47,246 nucleotides of DNA from an uncultured Phycisphaerales bacterium (GCA_905480395.1 CAJQQE010000051.1:1-47246), one strand, 5' to 3'. Shown: positions 8,916-18,187, counted from the first letter of the stretch. Notes: generated from the sequence alone by a model not told the origin. Numbers and translations are program-made.

Positions 8916-8989
8916 GCGCGCGTAGCTCAATTGGATAGAGCATCGGCCTTCGAAGCCGAGGGTTGGGGGTTCGAGTCCCTCCGCGCGTG
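8916..8989 (+). tRNA. tRNA-Arg (UCG)
   Basis: A 74-nt cloverleaf has acceptor GCGCGCG pairing with CGCGCGU (terminal G-U), D stem GCTC/GAGC, anticodon stem TCGGC/GCCGA with loop CTTCGAA (anticodon UCG, reads CGA), and T loop TTCGAGT. The discriminator is G73. CCA is not encoded (next bases TTC). A terminator follows within 4 nt, so it is a monocistronic tRNA gene. Confidence 0.95.
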
Positions 8990-8992
8990 TTC

Positions 8993-9028
8993 AAAGGCCC
9001 GACGGCGAGTATCGCCGGCGGGCCTTTT
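8993..9028 (+). terminator. Terminator of tRNA-Arg, possibly bidirectional
   Basis: A 9-bp outer stem (8993-9001 with 9019-9027), one mismatch, a 6-bp inner stem (9003-9008 with 9012-9017) and a 3-nt loop precede TTTTCT. It sits between the tRNA and the convergent RNase D gene. The short AAA on its left side would also give a T-tract on the minus strand, so it may serve both. Confidence 0.85.
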
Positions 9029-9073
9029 CTGATCCTGTCATCTTGTTGGGGGCTCGAGAAATCAGGCCATTCG

Positions 9074-10381
9074 TCATTCGCGGGGGCCATCGTCCACGCG
9101 TTCAAGGCGGCCTTCTTCCCAACGGAGATCAAGCGTCGCCTTCCCATCCAGGAATGATTCGAGCCAAGCTCCGGCCGCTTCCCAACGCCAGCTGTCGGGG
9201 AGGAAGAGCGGTGCCGGCGACTTCTCATCACAGCCGTCGATATACCAGCGGGCGAGACTCGCTCGACTGGTCAGAAGGTTCGGGGCGATTCCGTCGGCCA
9301 AGCATCGAAGGCTCAGGGCGGACCAGAGGGCATCGATCCTCATTCGCTCTTCGGCGTTCTCATCTCGCGTCCGCAGTTGCTCGACAGGCTGCGCAGGCCC
9401 ATCGACCCCCCGTTTGACCGCGGCCATGATCCGGTCCGCGAACTCACTGGTATTGCGGCGTCCGAGGTGGCGACAGCGTTGTAGTCCTTCTGCATCCTGT
9501 GGCTGTACCCGGGCAATTTCGGCCACGGACTCGTCGCTCATGGTGACTCGATGAGGAAGATCTTGCTCTCGGGCCATCTCGTGACGCAGTTCAACGATCT
9601 CTCGCAACACCGTCATCGCTCGTGCTTTGAGGCGGGAGCCGCGTGAGATCTTCCGCATCTGCTTTTCGGGATCAAATCCTCCCACGTGTCGACGCCGTGA
9701 TTCTTCACATTCCTGAAGCGCCCATTCGAGGTGCCCGTCTTCCTTGAGCATCGCTCGCATGCGACTCCAGACCAGTGGAAGGAATCTGACGTCATCCGCG
9801 GCATATCGCACCTGGCGATCGGTCAGTGGGCGGGCATCCCAGTCCGTGAACGTGTGCCCCTTGGACAACGAGTGCGCCGCGAACCGCTCCACCGTCTTGG
9901 CGAGCGAACTCGGCCAAGGCATGTCAAGAAAACCCGCGCACACTTGCGTGTCGATGATGGCCTTCGGTTCTTCGCCGAGGAACCGACGAACCGGCTCAAG
10001 ATCCTGAGCGCCATCGTGAACGAGCGTTTCGATCTCGGGGTCCGCGACGAGTTCGAAGATCGGTCCGAGGTCTTTGACTTCCAAGGGATCAACCAACGCC
10101 AACCTTCCAGCGCAGGCCACCTGAACCAGACAGATCCGGGGGAGGAACGTCTCTTCGCCGATGAATTCTGTGTCGTAGGCAAAGCTGCCGCTCTCGCGAA
10201 TCGCCTTCGCGAGATCGGCAAGATCGGCGGCATTGACCACCAGCTCGGGCCGATCCCTCACCACCATCGGGTGGTCGGCGATTTCGGCATGCTGGAAGAC
10301 CTCGGCCTCCGCTTCGGCGTGCATCTGGGATCGCTTGCGACGGCGATACGTGGCTCGCCCATCAGGTTCCTGCTTGGTCAT
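9074..10381 (-). CDS. rnd: Ribonuclease D
   Basis: A 3'-5' exoribonuclease of the DEDD family that trims tRNA precursors. The exonuclease domain shows FAYDTEFIGE (Asp70, Glu72), LVHDGAQDLEPV for the second acidic motif, and YAADDVRFL, the Tyr-x-x-x-Asp of the DEDDy subclass. KGHTFTDWDARPLTDRQ matches RNase D closely. An HRDC nucleic-acid-binding domain follows (LREIVELRHEMAREQDLP onward). The product is 435 residues, somewhat longer than E. coli Rnd owing to N- and C-terminal extensions. The start at 10381 has GGGAAAG upstream, and the first ~45 residues are charged and not obviously conserved, so a start further in is possible. The gene lies tail-to-tail with tRNA-Arg, which has no encoded CCA and needs 3' trimming. 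Confidence 0.93.
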   Translation of the reverse strand: MTKQEPDGRATYRRRKRSQMHAEAEAEVFQHAEIADHPMVVRDRPELVVNAADLADLAKAIRESGSFAYDTEFIGEETFLPRICLVQVACAGRLALVDPLEVKDLGPIFELVADPEIETLVHDGAQDLEPVRRFLGEEPKAIIDTQVCAGFLDMPWPSSLAKTVERFAAHSLSKGHTFTDWDARPLTDRQVRYAADDVRFLPLVWSRMRAMLKEDGHLEWALQECEESRRRHVGGFDPEKQMRKISRGSRLKARAMTVLREIVELRHEMAREQDLPHRVTMSDESVAEIARVQPQDAEGLQRCRHLGRRNTSEFADRIMAAVKRGVDGPAQPVEQLRTRDENAEERMRIDALWSALSLRCLADGIAPNLLTSRASLARWYIDGCDEKSPAPLFLPDSWRWEAAGAWLESFLDGKATLDLRWEEGRLERVDDGPRE

Positions 10382-10541
10382 GCGGACTTTCCCGTCTCGA
10401 GGCCGCGATGCCTCGACCTCTTGCTCGATTCGTCTTCAATTCCCGGAACAACACCGGGTTCGGAGGGTCGAGTGTAACGATACAAAACCAGTACGATCCC
10501 ATCGGTGTTCCACGTCCCCCCTCCCGCCACGGATTCAGACC

Positions 10542-11948
10542 ATGTCTCGCTGCTCGATTCCCTGCCCCCTTTCTTGGGGTTCCACTCGTTTCCTTCCCTG
10601 CCTCATGCTGATCGGGCTGCTGATCGGGGGATTGTCGATCGCGCGCCCCGCCCATGGTGCCGGACCGGTCTCGAGCCAAGCCGAAACGTCCTCGCCGACT
10701 CCTTTTCGCTTCCTTCTGATCCCCGTCACGGGCATGGTCGGCGTGAACGTCACCAGTGAGGGGATTGAAGAAGCGATCAAACTGGCGACATCCCAGTCTT
10801 GGGAAGGCGTGATCTTCGAAATCGACGCGACCATGGGTCTGCTGGACGACGGACTGGCCATCGCCAGGCAAGTCCGCCAAGCTTCGGCGGACCTTCGCAC
10901 CATCGCCCTGATCCGTCGGGTGGGCGGAGCGGGCATTCCGATTCTTTTCGCGTGCGAGGAATGGTTGGTCTTTGACGAAATTGAGATCGAAGAAGAGGGC
11001 GACTACGGCGCGGTGATCACCTCGGTGGTCGGGGTGGATCGCCCAGTCATTCAGACCCTCCCAACCTGGGGCGGTACCGCGGACTCCGTCGCCGCCGAAC
11101 TCAATGCCCTTCGGGCCGCCACGCGACGTTCGATGCCCAAATCGATCTCAACGACCACTCGTGATGCCAGAGCCGCCCTCCTCGACGCCCTCGTCAATCC
11201 CATGCTGGATCTTCGCCGGGAGACCGACGGCCGCCTCACCACGACCCCAAGAAAACGCGGCGAGGGTGCCTCGGCGAAGGAGATCCGAACCAGTGATCTT
11301 GGCCCGGGGATCAATGCCGTCGAGCTAGAGGCCACGATGCTCTCGAAGACCGTGACCATCGGTCTCGACCCACTTCGCCTCGCATTGGGGGTCGAGTCAA
11401 TCGAACCGCAAGGTGACTCCGGCGTGATGTTGATCGGCGCGAATGCAGAGGCACTCGGCAATCGCCGGGGCGTTCTGGGAAATCGCATCGATGGCCTCTT
11501 CTCGGCGATTGACGGGATCAACTCACTGGCCACCAGCCTGCCTTGGTCGATCGAACGGGCTCGGCTCGTCGATCCCCAGAGCGCCCGACTCCGCGACCGA
11601 TTTCCCATGATCCACGCGGATGGCCAATGGACCTTCTCCTCCAACGCACTCAAGGCATGGACCGCCGCCTGCGATCGCGGCATCCGGCGTTGGAACGGAG
11701 TCGGGATCACCTTCCGCGAATTGAACGATCTACAAAAACGCGCCGAGGCACTCCTGCAAGAACTTCGGGCGTTCACCCCGATTCCCGAGGACATCGACCG
11801 GCATGCCGCGGCGATCAGGGTCGCCCAGCCACTCGTGGCGTCGATCAAGACCAGCGTGCCAGCCTGGGAGACCACGCGAGCGAATGCCATGGCCGAAGTC
11901 GCTCGCCTCGAAAAACTCAAATCGAACCCACCGACGACGGCCCCGTAA
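10542..11948 (+). CDS. Secreted ClpP-fold (NfeD N-terminal-like) protein, probable pseudo-protease
   Basis: A 468-residue protein with a signal peptide or N-terminal anchor (hydrophobic 18-32, Ala-His-Gly-Ala site near 40). Residues about 55-160 resemble the ClpP-crotonase domain of NfeD-type membrane serine proteases: PVTGMVGVNVTSEGIEEAI, then VIFEIDATMGLLDDGLAIARQV. The position where NfeD has a Ser-Ala-Gly nucleophile turn reads GGAGIPILFACEE (128-140), with no Ser, so catalysis by the usual Ser-Lys dyad looks impossible. The rest of the protein is not recognised; it ends in a helical charged segment and has no C-terminal NfeD OB domain. It is divergent from rnd with a 160-bp gap. The function is unknown; the fold assignment is motif-based. 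Confidence 0.72.
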   Translation: MSRCSIPCPLSWGSTRFLPCLMLIGLLIGGLSIARPAHGAGPVSSQAETSSPTPFRFLLIPVTGMVGVNVTSEGIEEAIKLATSQSWEGVIFEIDATMGLLDDGLAIARQVRQASADLRTIALIRRVGGAGIPILFACEEWLVFDEIEIEEEGDYGAVITSVVGVDRPVIQTLPTWGGTADSVAAELNALRAATRRSMPKSISTTTRDARAALLDALVNPMLDLRRETDGRLTTTPRKRGEGASAKEIRTSDLGPGINAVELEATMLSKTVTIGLDPLRLALGVESIEPQGDSGVMLIGANAEALGNRRGVLGNRIDGLFSAIDGINSLATSLPWSIERARLVDPQSARLRDRFPMIHADGQWTFSSNALKAWTAACDRGIRRWNGVGITFRELNDLQKRAEALLQELRAFTPIPEDIDRHAAAIRVAQPLVASIKTSVPAWETTRANAMAEVARLEKLKSNPPTTAP

Positions 11949-11987
11949 TCAAATTGAGTTCTCCGTCGAGCCGCGTGAATCGCTCGC

Positions 11988-12027
11988 AAAAAAAGCCACC
12001 GCCGACGCAAGCGGACGTCGGCGGTGG
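11988..12027 (-). terminator. Rho-independent terminator for the small acidic protein gene
   Basis: A perfect 12-bp stem (11996-12007 with 12016-12027) has an 8-nt loop. On the minus strand it is followed by a seven-T tract (A-run 11988-11994). It lies between two convergent genes. The plus-strand side has no T-tract, so it mainly terminates the leftward gene. Confidence 0.88.
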
Positions 12028-12089
12028 TTGACCGAATTTGGGAAATCGGCCTGGGAGCTAAAATTTTCTACGCGGTCTGAATCGCCCGG

Positions 12090-12401
12090 TCAGCCCATGG
12101 CGACCCGCTTACAAAAGGCCCTCTCATCGTGGTTCATCCAGTACACATTGGAGAGGCCTAAGAGGTACCGAGCGACCATGCGTTGCTTGGTCTTGGACCA
12201 GTCTTGGTCGTCGATGCCGGCCGCCAGTCTTTGCAAGAGTCCAGTCACGCCCGACATCCCGAACGGAAGACATTCCACCGGTTCTTCGATCTCTGAGTCT
12301 TCCAATTCACGCATCGATTCGTTCGCGGGGCTGTATGGATCGAGCCAGTGTCCGCCGCCGTGATCATTGAGTTGGTCTTCGTTCATTTGTAAGTCTCCCA
12401 T
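12090..12401 (-). CDS. Small acidic protein of unknown function
   Basis: About 103 residues, not recognised. The N-terminal half is acidic and polar with a Gly/His stretch (HGGGHW). The C-terminal half looks like two or three amphipathic helices and ends in VYWMNHDERAFCKRVAMG. The case for a real gene is a good ribosome site (GGAGGAAG, 8 nt before the ATG at 12401), a strong terminator 60 bp downstream on the same strand, and no competing frame. A second in-frame ATG at 12386 also has a GGGAG site, so the protein may be five residues shorter. The reading frame can be extended to a TTG at 12467 without a better start. No signal peptide or membrane helix is seen, so it is probably cytoplasmic. 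Confidence 0.6.
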   Translation of the reverse strand: MGDLQMNEDQLNDHGGGHWLDPYSPANESMRELEDSEIEEPVECLPFGMSGVTGLLQRLAAGIDDQDWSKTKQRMVARYLLGLSNVYWMNHDERAFCKRVAMG

Positions 12402-12617
12402 TGAATGGACTTCCTCCACTACGGGAGAGACGTTTGACGTGTTCTCGTCATTCTCCGCGCAAATCAAAAAGACACCAAGACCCCCCTGCCATTCACTTTA
12501 AAAGGCATCCCCTCGGCTTCCGCCGTTCATGGAGAACGATGGACATACCGATTCTGAAGCGGTGATTGATCACTGCTCGAGCGAACATTCAAATGAACGC
12601 GGGGGCGATGTCGGCGG

Positions 12618-14315
12618 TCAATCGCGATAGCGATCGTGCACGGCTCGAATCTCGTCGATTCGTTCCATCAGAATCTCGACCAGCTCTGGATCAAAATGGC
12701 CGCCGGATTCCTCGGTGAGAAGGCTCAAGACTTTTGATTCCGGCCAAGCATCCTTGTAGGCCCTCTTCGAGGAAAGCGCATCGTAGACGTCGGCCAGTCC
12801 AACGATCCGGGCGAAAAGAGGAATCTCTTTCCCCTTCAAGCCTTTCCGGGTTGGAATCTCCGGCGGACCAAGTTCTGCGTCTGGCTCGATCGGTCCGGGA
12901 TATCCCGTCCCATCCCAACGCTCGTGATGATGCAACGCGACTTCCCGCGCCACATCGTCGAAATCAGTCCGCATTCCTCGGAAAAGCCTGGCCCCGATGA
13001 CCGCATGACGTTGCATGAACGCAAACTCCGCGTCGTCCAGTTTCCCGGGCTTCTTCAGGATGGCATCCGGAATCCCGACCTTCCCAACATCATGCAGCAT
13101 GGCCGCCGTCCGAAGCCGGTCACGGTTCTTCTCACGCTCAACGTCTTCGACGCCATGTCGTCGGGCCCAGGCGTCGTAGAGCACCGTCGAGTATCCCGCG
13201 ACCCGCTGAACGTGGGTACCGGTCTCAGTAGGGTCACGAACCTCGGCCATGGCAATCATTCGCATCACCAAGGCGCGGGTCATTGCGGTTCGCTCAATGG
13301 CCACCGTCGCAAGACCCGCAAAGTGTTCGATGATCTGCTGATCTTCGTCGGTGAACGCGAAGTCTGCATCCTCGCCACCTGGATTGGCGAGTTGAAGCAC
13401 CCCGCGAATCTTCCCATCGCGGGTTCGTAGTGGAAGACTCAGCAACGCCTTGGTTCGATAGCCCGCCGCCAGGTCACGACCGGTGTCATAGGAGCAGTCA
13501 AGGTCGAACGGGATCGCGTAGGCATCCTCAACCCGAATTGACCGACCAGTCAGGGCCACCGTACCGGCCACGCTTTCCAGACTGAGCGGCCGGCTCATCC
13601 GGTGCGTGAAGGACGTATCGCCACGGCCTTCTACTTTGTCGTTCTGGATGTGATGGCACTCCAGTTGCTCGCCGGCGATCGTGAAAATCGCGCCCGCTTC
13701 TGCGTCGCAGCACTTTCTCGCCTCCAGCAGGATGCGGTCGAGGAGCAATTCGAAGTCTTGATATCGATTGAGATCAGCCCCGAGCGTGGTAATCGCAGCG
13801 AGTCGAAGTCGATCCCGCCGGGCGCCCAGTTCGATGGTCTCTTTCTCGGCCGCGATCTGCTCATTGAGCCTGGCGATATCGCGATTGGCCTCCTCCAGCC
13901 TTCGGCGAGCTCGACGTTGCTCGAGCGTCGCTCGTCGTCGGTCGACGTGAAGGCGGATTCGTGCCACAAGCTCTACGACCTCGGGCATCTTCACGAGGTA
14001 GTCGTCGGCGCCCCGTTCAAATGCTTCGGCCTTGGTGGCACCCTCATCCCGACTGGAGAGCACGATGACTGGAACGTCCGAGAGCCCCGCCGTACCGCGA
14101 TATGCCCGAAGCAGATCGAATCCATCGACCTCGGGCATCACGAGGTCCTGAAGAATCACGTCTGGCTCAAAATGTCGAGCCCGCTCAACCGCGATCGCCG
14201 GATCTTGTTCCGCCTCGAATTCGATCTCGGGATGCGCTGCGAGCATCCGGCGCATTCCTTCGATGACGATCGCCTGATCGTCCACCAGAAGTACTTTGGT
14301 TGCGGTTCCGTTCAT
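12618..14315 (-). CDS. Response regulator with REC, GAF and HD-GYP domains (c-di-GMP phosphodiesterase)
   Basis: A 565-residue signalling protein. The REC domain (1-125) has DD at 12-13, phospho-acceptor Asp57 in ILQDLVMPEVDG and Lys109, and resembles WspR-type receivers. A charged coiled coil (about 125-170) leads to a GAF domain (about 180-345). A C-terminal HD-GYP domain has HD at 408-409 (LHDVGKVGIPD) and HHHERWDGTGYP at 462-473, expected to bind metals and hydrolyse cyclic di-GMP. A loop of about 20 residues between GYP and the IVGLADVYDAL motif is typical of a subset of the family. It follows metH on the same strand with a 73-bp gap; no cognate kinase is adjacent. The GAF ligand is unknown. 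Confidence 0.93.
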   Translation of the reverse strand: MNGTATKVLLVDDQAIVIEGMRRMLAAHPEIEFEAEQDPAIAVERARHFEPDVILQDLVMPEVDGFDLLRAYRGTAGLSDVPVIVLSSRDEGATKAEAFERGADDYLVKMPEVVELVARIRLHVDRRRATLEQRRARRRLEEANRDIARLNEQIAAEKETIELGARRDRLRLAAITTLGADLNRYQDFELLLDRILLEARKCCDAEAGAIFTIAGEQLECHHIQNDKVEGRGDTSFTHRMSRPLSLESVAGTVALTGRSIRVEDAYAIPFDLDCSYDTGRDLAAGYRTKALLSLPLRTRDGKIRGVLQLANPGGEDADFAFTDEDQQIIEHFAGLATVAIERTAMTRALVMRMIAMAEVRDPTETGTHVQRVAGYSTVLYDAWARRHGVEDVEREKNRDRLRTAAMLHDVGKVGIPDAILKKPGKLDDAEFAFMQRHAVIGARLFRGMRTDFDDVAREVALHHHERWDGTGYPGPIEPDAELGPPEIPTRKGLKGKEIPLFARIVGLADVYDALSSKRAYKDAWPESKVLSLLTEESGGHFDPELVEILMERIDEIRAVHDRYRD

Positions 14316-14388
14316 TCGTCTCGCCGACCCTTTCGGACGGCGATTCTAGCCGGAACCCAAGGCTTGACGCTCGATTTTGTCTGCCAAT

Positions 14389-17300
14389 TCAGGCGCTGAA
14401 GTAGACGGCATCGGGATGATGCACGATCAGGGCACTGGTGGACTGCTCCGGGTCGATCTGCCAGTTTTCGGTCAATCGACAGCCGATTCGATCTGGCTCC
14501 AGCAACCGAAACAGCGTCTCTTGATCAGACATCTCCGGACACGCCGGGTAGCCAAAGGAATACCGACAACCTTGATACTTCTGGCTGAAGAGCCTCTTGA
14601 TCTCGGGATCATCATGGTGACCGATCCCGATCTCCGCTCGCATTCGCTTGTGCCACATTTCGGCGAGGGCTTCTGCGCACTCGACTCCGAACCCATGGAG
14701 GTAGAGATAATCGGCGTAGCGGTCCTCCTCGAAGAGCGTGCGGGCCCTTCGTGAGACCTCCTCGCCCATCGTCACACAGTGAAATCCGACCACATCCCGT
14801 TCGTTCGACTCGAGCGGCCTGAAGTAATCTGCGAGGCAGCGTTGCTGTCGCGTCTCCTGTCGGGGGAACGTGAATCGAGCAATCTCCCGATCCGCATCTT
14901 CCGCGTCGAACACCACCAGATCGTTTCCATCGGAATTCGCTGGCCACCAGCCATAGACCACCTTGGGATCGAGGATCGGTTGATCGCGACTGTCTTGCTT
15001 GAGCCGCTCGAAGACGGGTTCGGCATGTTCCGCGAGATGGGCCGCGTACTCTTCCGCGTTCATCGACCCCTTCTTGAGCCCCCACTGACCGCGGAACAAC
15101 GCCGTTCGATTGACGTACGCGAAGACTTCATTAAGCGGAATCGACTCCACCAACCTTGACCCGAGGAACGGCGCTACGGGAAGTTCCGCGACTTCCGCCA
15201 GTGCCGGCGCGGCCGCCACGGTCCCCACCGCTTCGCCTCGATCCCGGGCTGCGAGACGACTCGACGCGACGGTTGCCTCCGCCGCAGCACGTTTTTCGAG
15301 TCGCTCAGAAATCTCCGAATCCAAAACGCCCAATTCGCCGTTCGCGAGTTTCTCGCACACCCGGAGGCCTTCGAACGCATCCTTGCCGTAATACAGCGGC
15401 CCCGCGTAGATGTCTCGCAGTCGTTTCTCCGCATGAAAACGCGTCAACGCCGCGCCGCCCAGAATCACCGGAACGGTAATCCCCAGATCGTTGAGCGACT
15501 TCAGGTTCTGTTCCATGACGGTCACCGACTTCACCAGGAGCCCACTCATCCCAATGGAAGTAGCATTCGTGGTCTTCAGCGCATCGACGATCTGCTGCAG
15601 CGACTGCTTGATGCCGATGTTGTGGACCGTGTATCCGTTGTTGGTCAGAATGATGTCGACCAGGTTCTTGCCGATGTCATGGACATCGCCGGAGACCGTT
15701 GCAAGCACGATGGAGCCTCGCCCGGTGTCTCCCTCGACTTTCTCCATGAGCGGCTCAAGTCTGGCGACCGCCTTCTTCATGACCTCCGCGGACTGAAGAA
15801 CGAACGGAAGTTGCATTCGACCGTCACCGAAGAGTACCCCGACCACCTTCATGCCTTCGAGCAGATGCTTGTTGATGATGTCGAGCGGTGACATCTCGGC
15901 CAACGCCTCCTCCAGCGTCTCCGGGAGTCCATCATCTTCCCCGTCGATGATGTGCCGCTGAAGACGTTCGTGGAGTGGAAGCGATTCCAACGAAACCTTC
16001 TCGACCGCGTCCTCGCCCTCTGGGAACAACCCGATGAAGTGGAGAAGCGGATCGAAATCTGCGTCCATCCCTTCCGGCCGATCCTCACCTCGCCGATCGA
16101 AGATGAGCCACTCGGCCGCGAGCCACTTTTCTTCGTCGATCTTTGTCCGCGGCAAGATCTTCGAGGCATGCACGATGGCCCCGGTGAGCCCGCGTTCCCG
16201 AGCATGATGAAGAAAGACGGAATTCAGGACCGCGCGGGTGACCGGTCGGAGCCCAAAGGAGATGTTCGAGAGGCCCAAGATGATTCCGCATTCGGGGAAT
16301 CGCTCCGAGATCAGACGAATACCCTCAAGCGTCTCGTGTCCGAGTCGACGATCATCTTCCATGCCGGTCGCGATGGTGAAGGTCAAAGGATCGAAGAGAA
16401 GGTCCTGCTCATTCAATCCCCACTTGCCAGTGAAGAGATCGTGAATCCGCGTCGCGATCTCCAGTTTGCGTTCGGCGGTTTTCGCCATGCCCGCCTGGGG
16501 GTCCTCGTCGATGGTGAGTGCGACGCATGCCGCCCCGTGGGCCTTGAGCAGCGGACAGATCTCGTTGAGTCGTTTCTCGCCGTCCTCAAGATTGATCGAG
16601 TTGACCACGCACTTCCCGCCGAGACGCTTGAGTCCGGCTTCGATCGTGGGCGCCTCGGTCGAATCGATCATGATCGGCGCGTTGAGGCTGGTCGCATATC
16701 GACTCGCAATCTGGTCCATATCTACCGCACCATCACGACCGACGAAGTCGACACAAACGTCGAGCAGGTGCGAACCACCCCGGAGTTCCTCTCGCCCCAT
16801 CGAGACCAGTGCATCCCAGTCTTCTGCATCCAGCAGTCGCTTGAACTTACGACTTCCGTTGGCATTGGTCCGCTCCGCGACAATCAAGAAAGAATTGTCT
16901 TGCTGGAATTCCGTGAACCCGTAAAGGCTCGAACAACCTGCGGGAAGTGGTACCGGCGTCCGTTCCGGGGGCGGACGATCGCCGGCGAGTTCAACCAAGG
17001 CCGCAATGTGCTCGGGCGTCGTTCCGCAACAACCGCCGATGATGTTGACCCCATATTCCTCGACGAATCGCCGCATCGCCTTCGCAAAGGGCTTGGGTTG
17101 GAGGGGATATGAAGCCTGCCCGTCGACCAGAACTGGAAGGCCGGCATTCGGGACCACCGAGACGAAGCGATCCCAGTGCTGGCAAAGAAAGTCGACGTGC
17201 GTCGTCATCTCCACCGGGCCGGTCGCGCAATTGAGGCCCAGGCTGGCAATCGGCAACATTCGCAACGCGTTGACGGCGGAAGCGATGTCACTTCCGAGAA

Positions 17301-17916
17301 GCATGGTGCCGGTCGCCTCGATGGTGATCGAGACCATAATCGGCACCTGCTCAGGTCCCATTCCGCGTTCATCGAGTGCTTTGAGACACGCGTTGACCGC
17401 GCAGCGAACTTGAAGCAGATCCTGACAAGTCTCAATCAGAAACGCATCCGTGCCACCATCGAGCAGCCCCCGCGCCTGCTCTTCATAACTCTGGAGCATC
17501 AAATCCCAGTTTGTCTGCCCGAGGCTGACCAACTTGGTCCCCGGCCCCATCGATCCGAGCACGAATCGAGGTCGGCTGGGCGTTGCAAATTTCTCACAGG
17601 CTGCTCTTGCTAACTCCACACCCTCGCGATTCAGCTCCCGAGTCATCGCGACGACCTCGTCATCAAACTCCGCACCGACCAAGAGGTTGGCCCCGAAAGT
17701 GTTGGTCTCGACGCAGTCTGATCCTGCTTCGAGGAACGACTCATGAATCCGCTGAATCATGTCCGGTCGGCTCTTGGTCAGAATCTCCGAGCAGTTCTCG
17801 CGTCCCAGCCAGTCGTCCAAATGGCAATCCGGGCACGACTGAAGGCTCGTTCCCATCGCACCGTCGATCACTAAAACCCGCCGGGAGAGTGCATCAAGCA
17901 GTGGACTGGCAGACAT
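14389..17916 (-). CDS. metH: Cobalamin-dependent methionine synthase
   Basis: Transfers methyl from methyltetrahydrofolate to homocysteine via methylcobalamin. All four modules are present in 1175 residues. The homocysteine domain carries zinc ligands Cys230 (GLNCATGP) and Cys296-Cys297 (GGCCGTTP). The folate-binding barrel starts near 340 (FLIVAERTNANGS). The cobalamin domain has the His-on motif DVHDIGKN (His746). The C-terminal reactivation domain contains the SAM-binding pattern in YSFGYPACPE. The start at 17916 has AAGGGG 9 nt upstream. A 271-bp gap precedes the gene and holds several hairpins, but I recognise no cobalamin or SAM riboswitch there. The HD-GYP regulator gene follows. The enzyme is full length and probably functional with B12 supply. 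Confidence 0.97.
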   Translation of the reverse strand: MSASPLLDALSRRVLVIDGAMGTSLQSCPDCHLDDWLGRENCSEILTKSRPDMIQRIHESFLEAGSDCVETNTFGANLLVGAEFDDEVVAMTRELNREGVELARAACEKFATPSRPRFVLGSMGPGTKLVSLGQTNWDLMLQSYEEQARGLLDGGTDAFLIETCQDLLQVRCAVNACLKALDERGMGPEQVPIMVSITIEATGTMLLGSDIASAVNALRMLPIASLGLNCATGPVEMTTHVDFLCQHWDRFVSVVPNAGLPVLVDGQASYPLQPKPFAKAMRRFVEEYGVNIIGGCCGTTPEHIAALVELAGDRPPPERTPVPLPAGCSSLYGFTEFQQDNSFLIVAERTNANGSRKFKRLLDAEDWDALVSMGREELRGGSHLLDVCVDFVGRDGAVDMDQIASRYATSLNAPIMIDSTEAPTIEAGLKRLGGKCVVNSINLEDGEKRLNEICPLLKAHGAACVALTIDEDPQAGMAKTAERKLEIATRIHDLFTGKWGLNEQDLLFDPLTFTIATGMEDDRRLGHETLEGIRLISERFPECGIILGLSNISFGLRPVTRAVLNSVFLHHARERGLTGAIVHASKILPRTKIDEEKWLAAEWLIFDRRGEDRPEGMDADFDPLLHFIGLFPEGEDAVEKVSLESLPLHERLQRHIIDGEDDGLPETLEEALAEMSPLDIINKHLLEGMKVVGVLFGDGRMQLPFVLQSAEVMKKAVARLEPLMEKVEGDTGRGSIVLATVSGDVHDIGKNLVDIILTNNGYTVHNIGIKQSLQQIVDALKTTNATSIGMSGLLVKSVTVMEQNLKSLNDLGITVPVILGGAALTRFHAEKRLRDIYAGPLYYGKDAFEGLRVCEKLANGELGVLDSEISERLEKRAAAEATVASSRLAARDRGEAVGTVAAAPALAEVAELPVAPFLGSRLVESIPLNEVFAYVNRTALFRGQWGLKKGSMNAEEYAAHLAEHAEPVFERLKQDSRDQPILDPKVVYGWWPANSDGNDLVVFDAEDADREIARFTFPRQETRQQRCLADYFRPLESNERDVVGFHCVTMGEEVSRRARTLFEEDRYADYLYLHGFGVECAEALAEMWHKRMRAEIGIGHHDDPEIKRLFSQKYQGCRYSFGYPACPEMSDQETLFRLLEPDRIGCRLTENWQIDPEQSTSALIVHHPDAVYFSA

Positions 17917-18187
17917 TGGATCAGGCCCCTTAATCAGTTACCGGACATCCGACAGATCCCTTGAAGAGGTTGTCGGCAAGGATGACGGTAAAGCATCCTG
18001 AGTGTTCCTTCAACCGTTCATCCGGATAAACGGATAAAGAGGGGCCCCGCCGCGCTTCGTGCAGATCCTGCGTAGGGACCCCAACCGTGGAGGTTCATCG
18101 GTTGAGATAGGATGCCTATCCAGCTGATTCATCACGAATCAGCCCTCATGACTGCTTCTTCAGTTCTCTCGACAGGATTTTGTTCGA
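17917..18187 (-). promoter_or_regulatory. Structured metH leader / divergent promoter region
   Basis: The 271-bp gap is shared by divergent metH and the S41 gene. It contains a perfect 8-bp inverted repeat with a 5-nt loop (18123-18130 with 18136-18143), a 6-bp one just beside it (18106-18111 with 18115-18120), and further imperfect stems nearer metH. None matches a riboswitch consensus I know; the cobalamin box GCCACTG is absent. Regulatory role is inferred only from position and structure. Confidence 0.35.

Noticed and set aside
13602-14399. Plus-strand frame opposite the REC domain of the HD-GYP regulator
   Set aside because: Antisense shadow with no ribosome site or recognisable motif.
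17917-18187. Cobalamin or SAM riboswitch upstream of metH
   Set aside because: The GCCACTG cobalamin box and the SAM-I core are not found on either strand; kept only as an unassigned structured leader.
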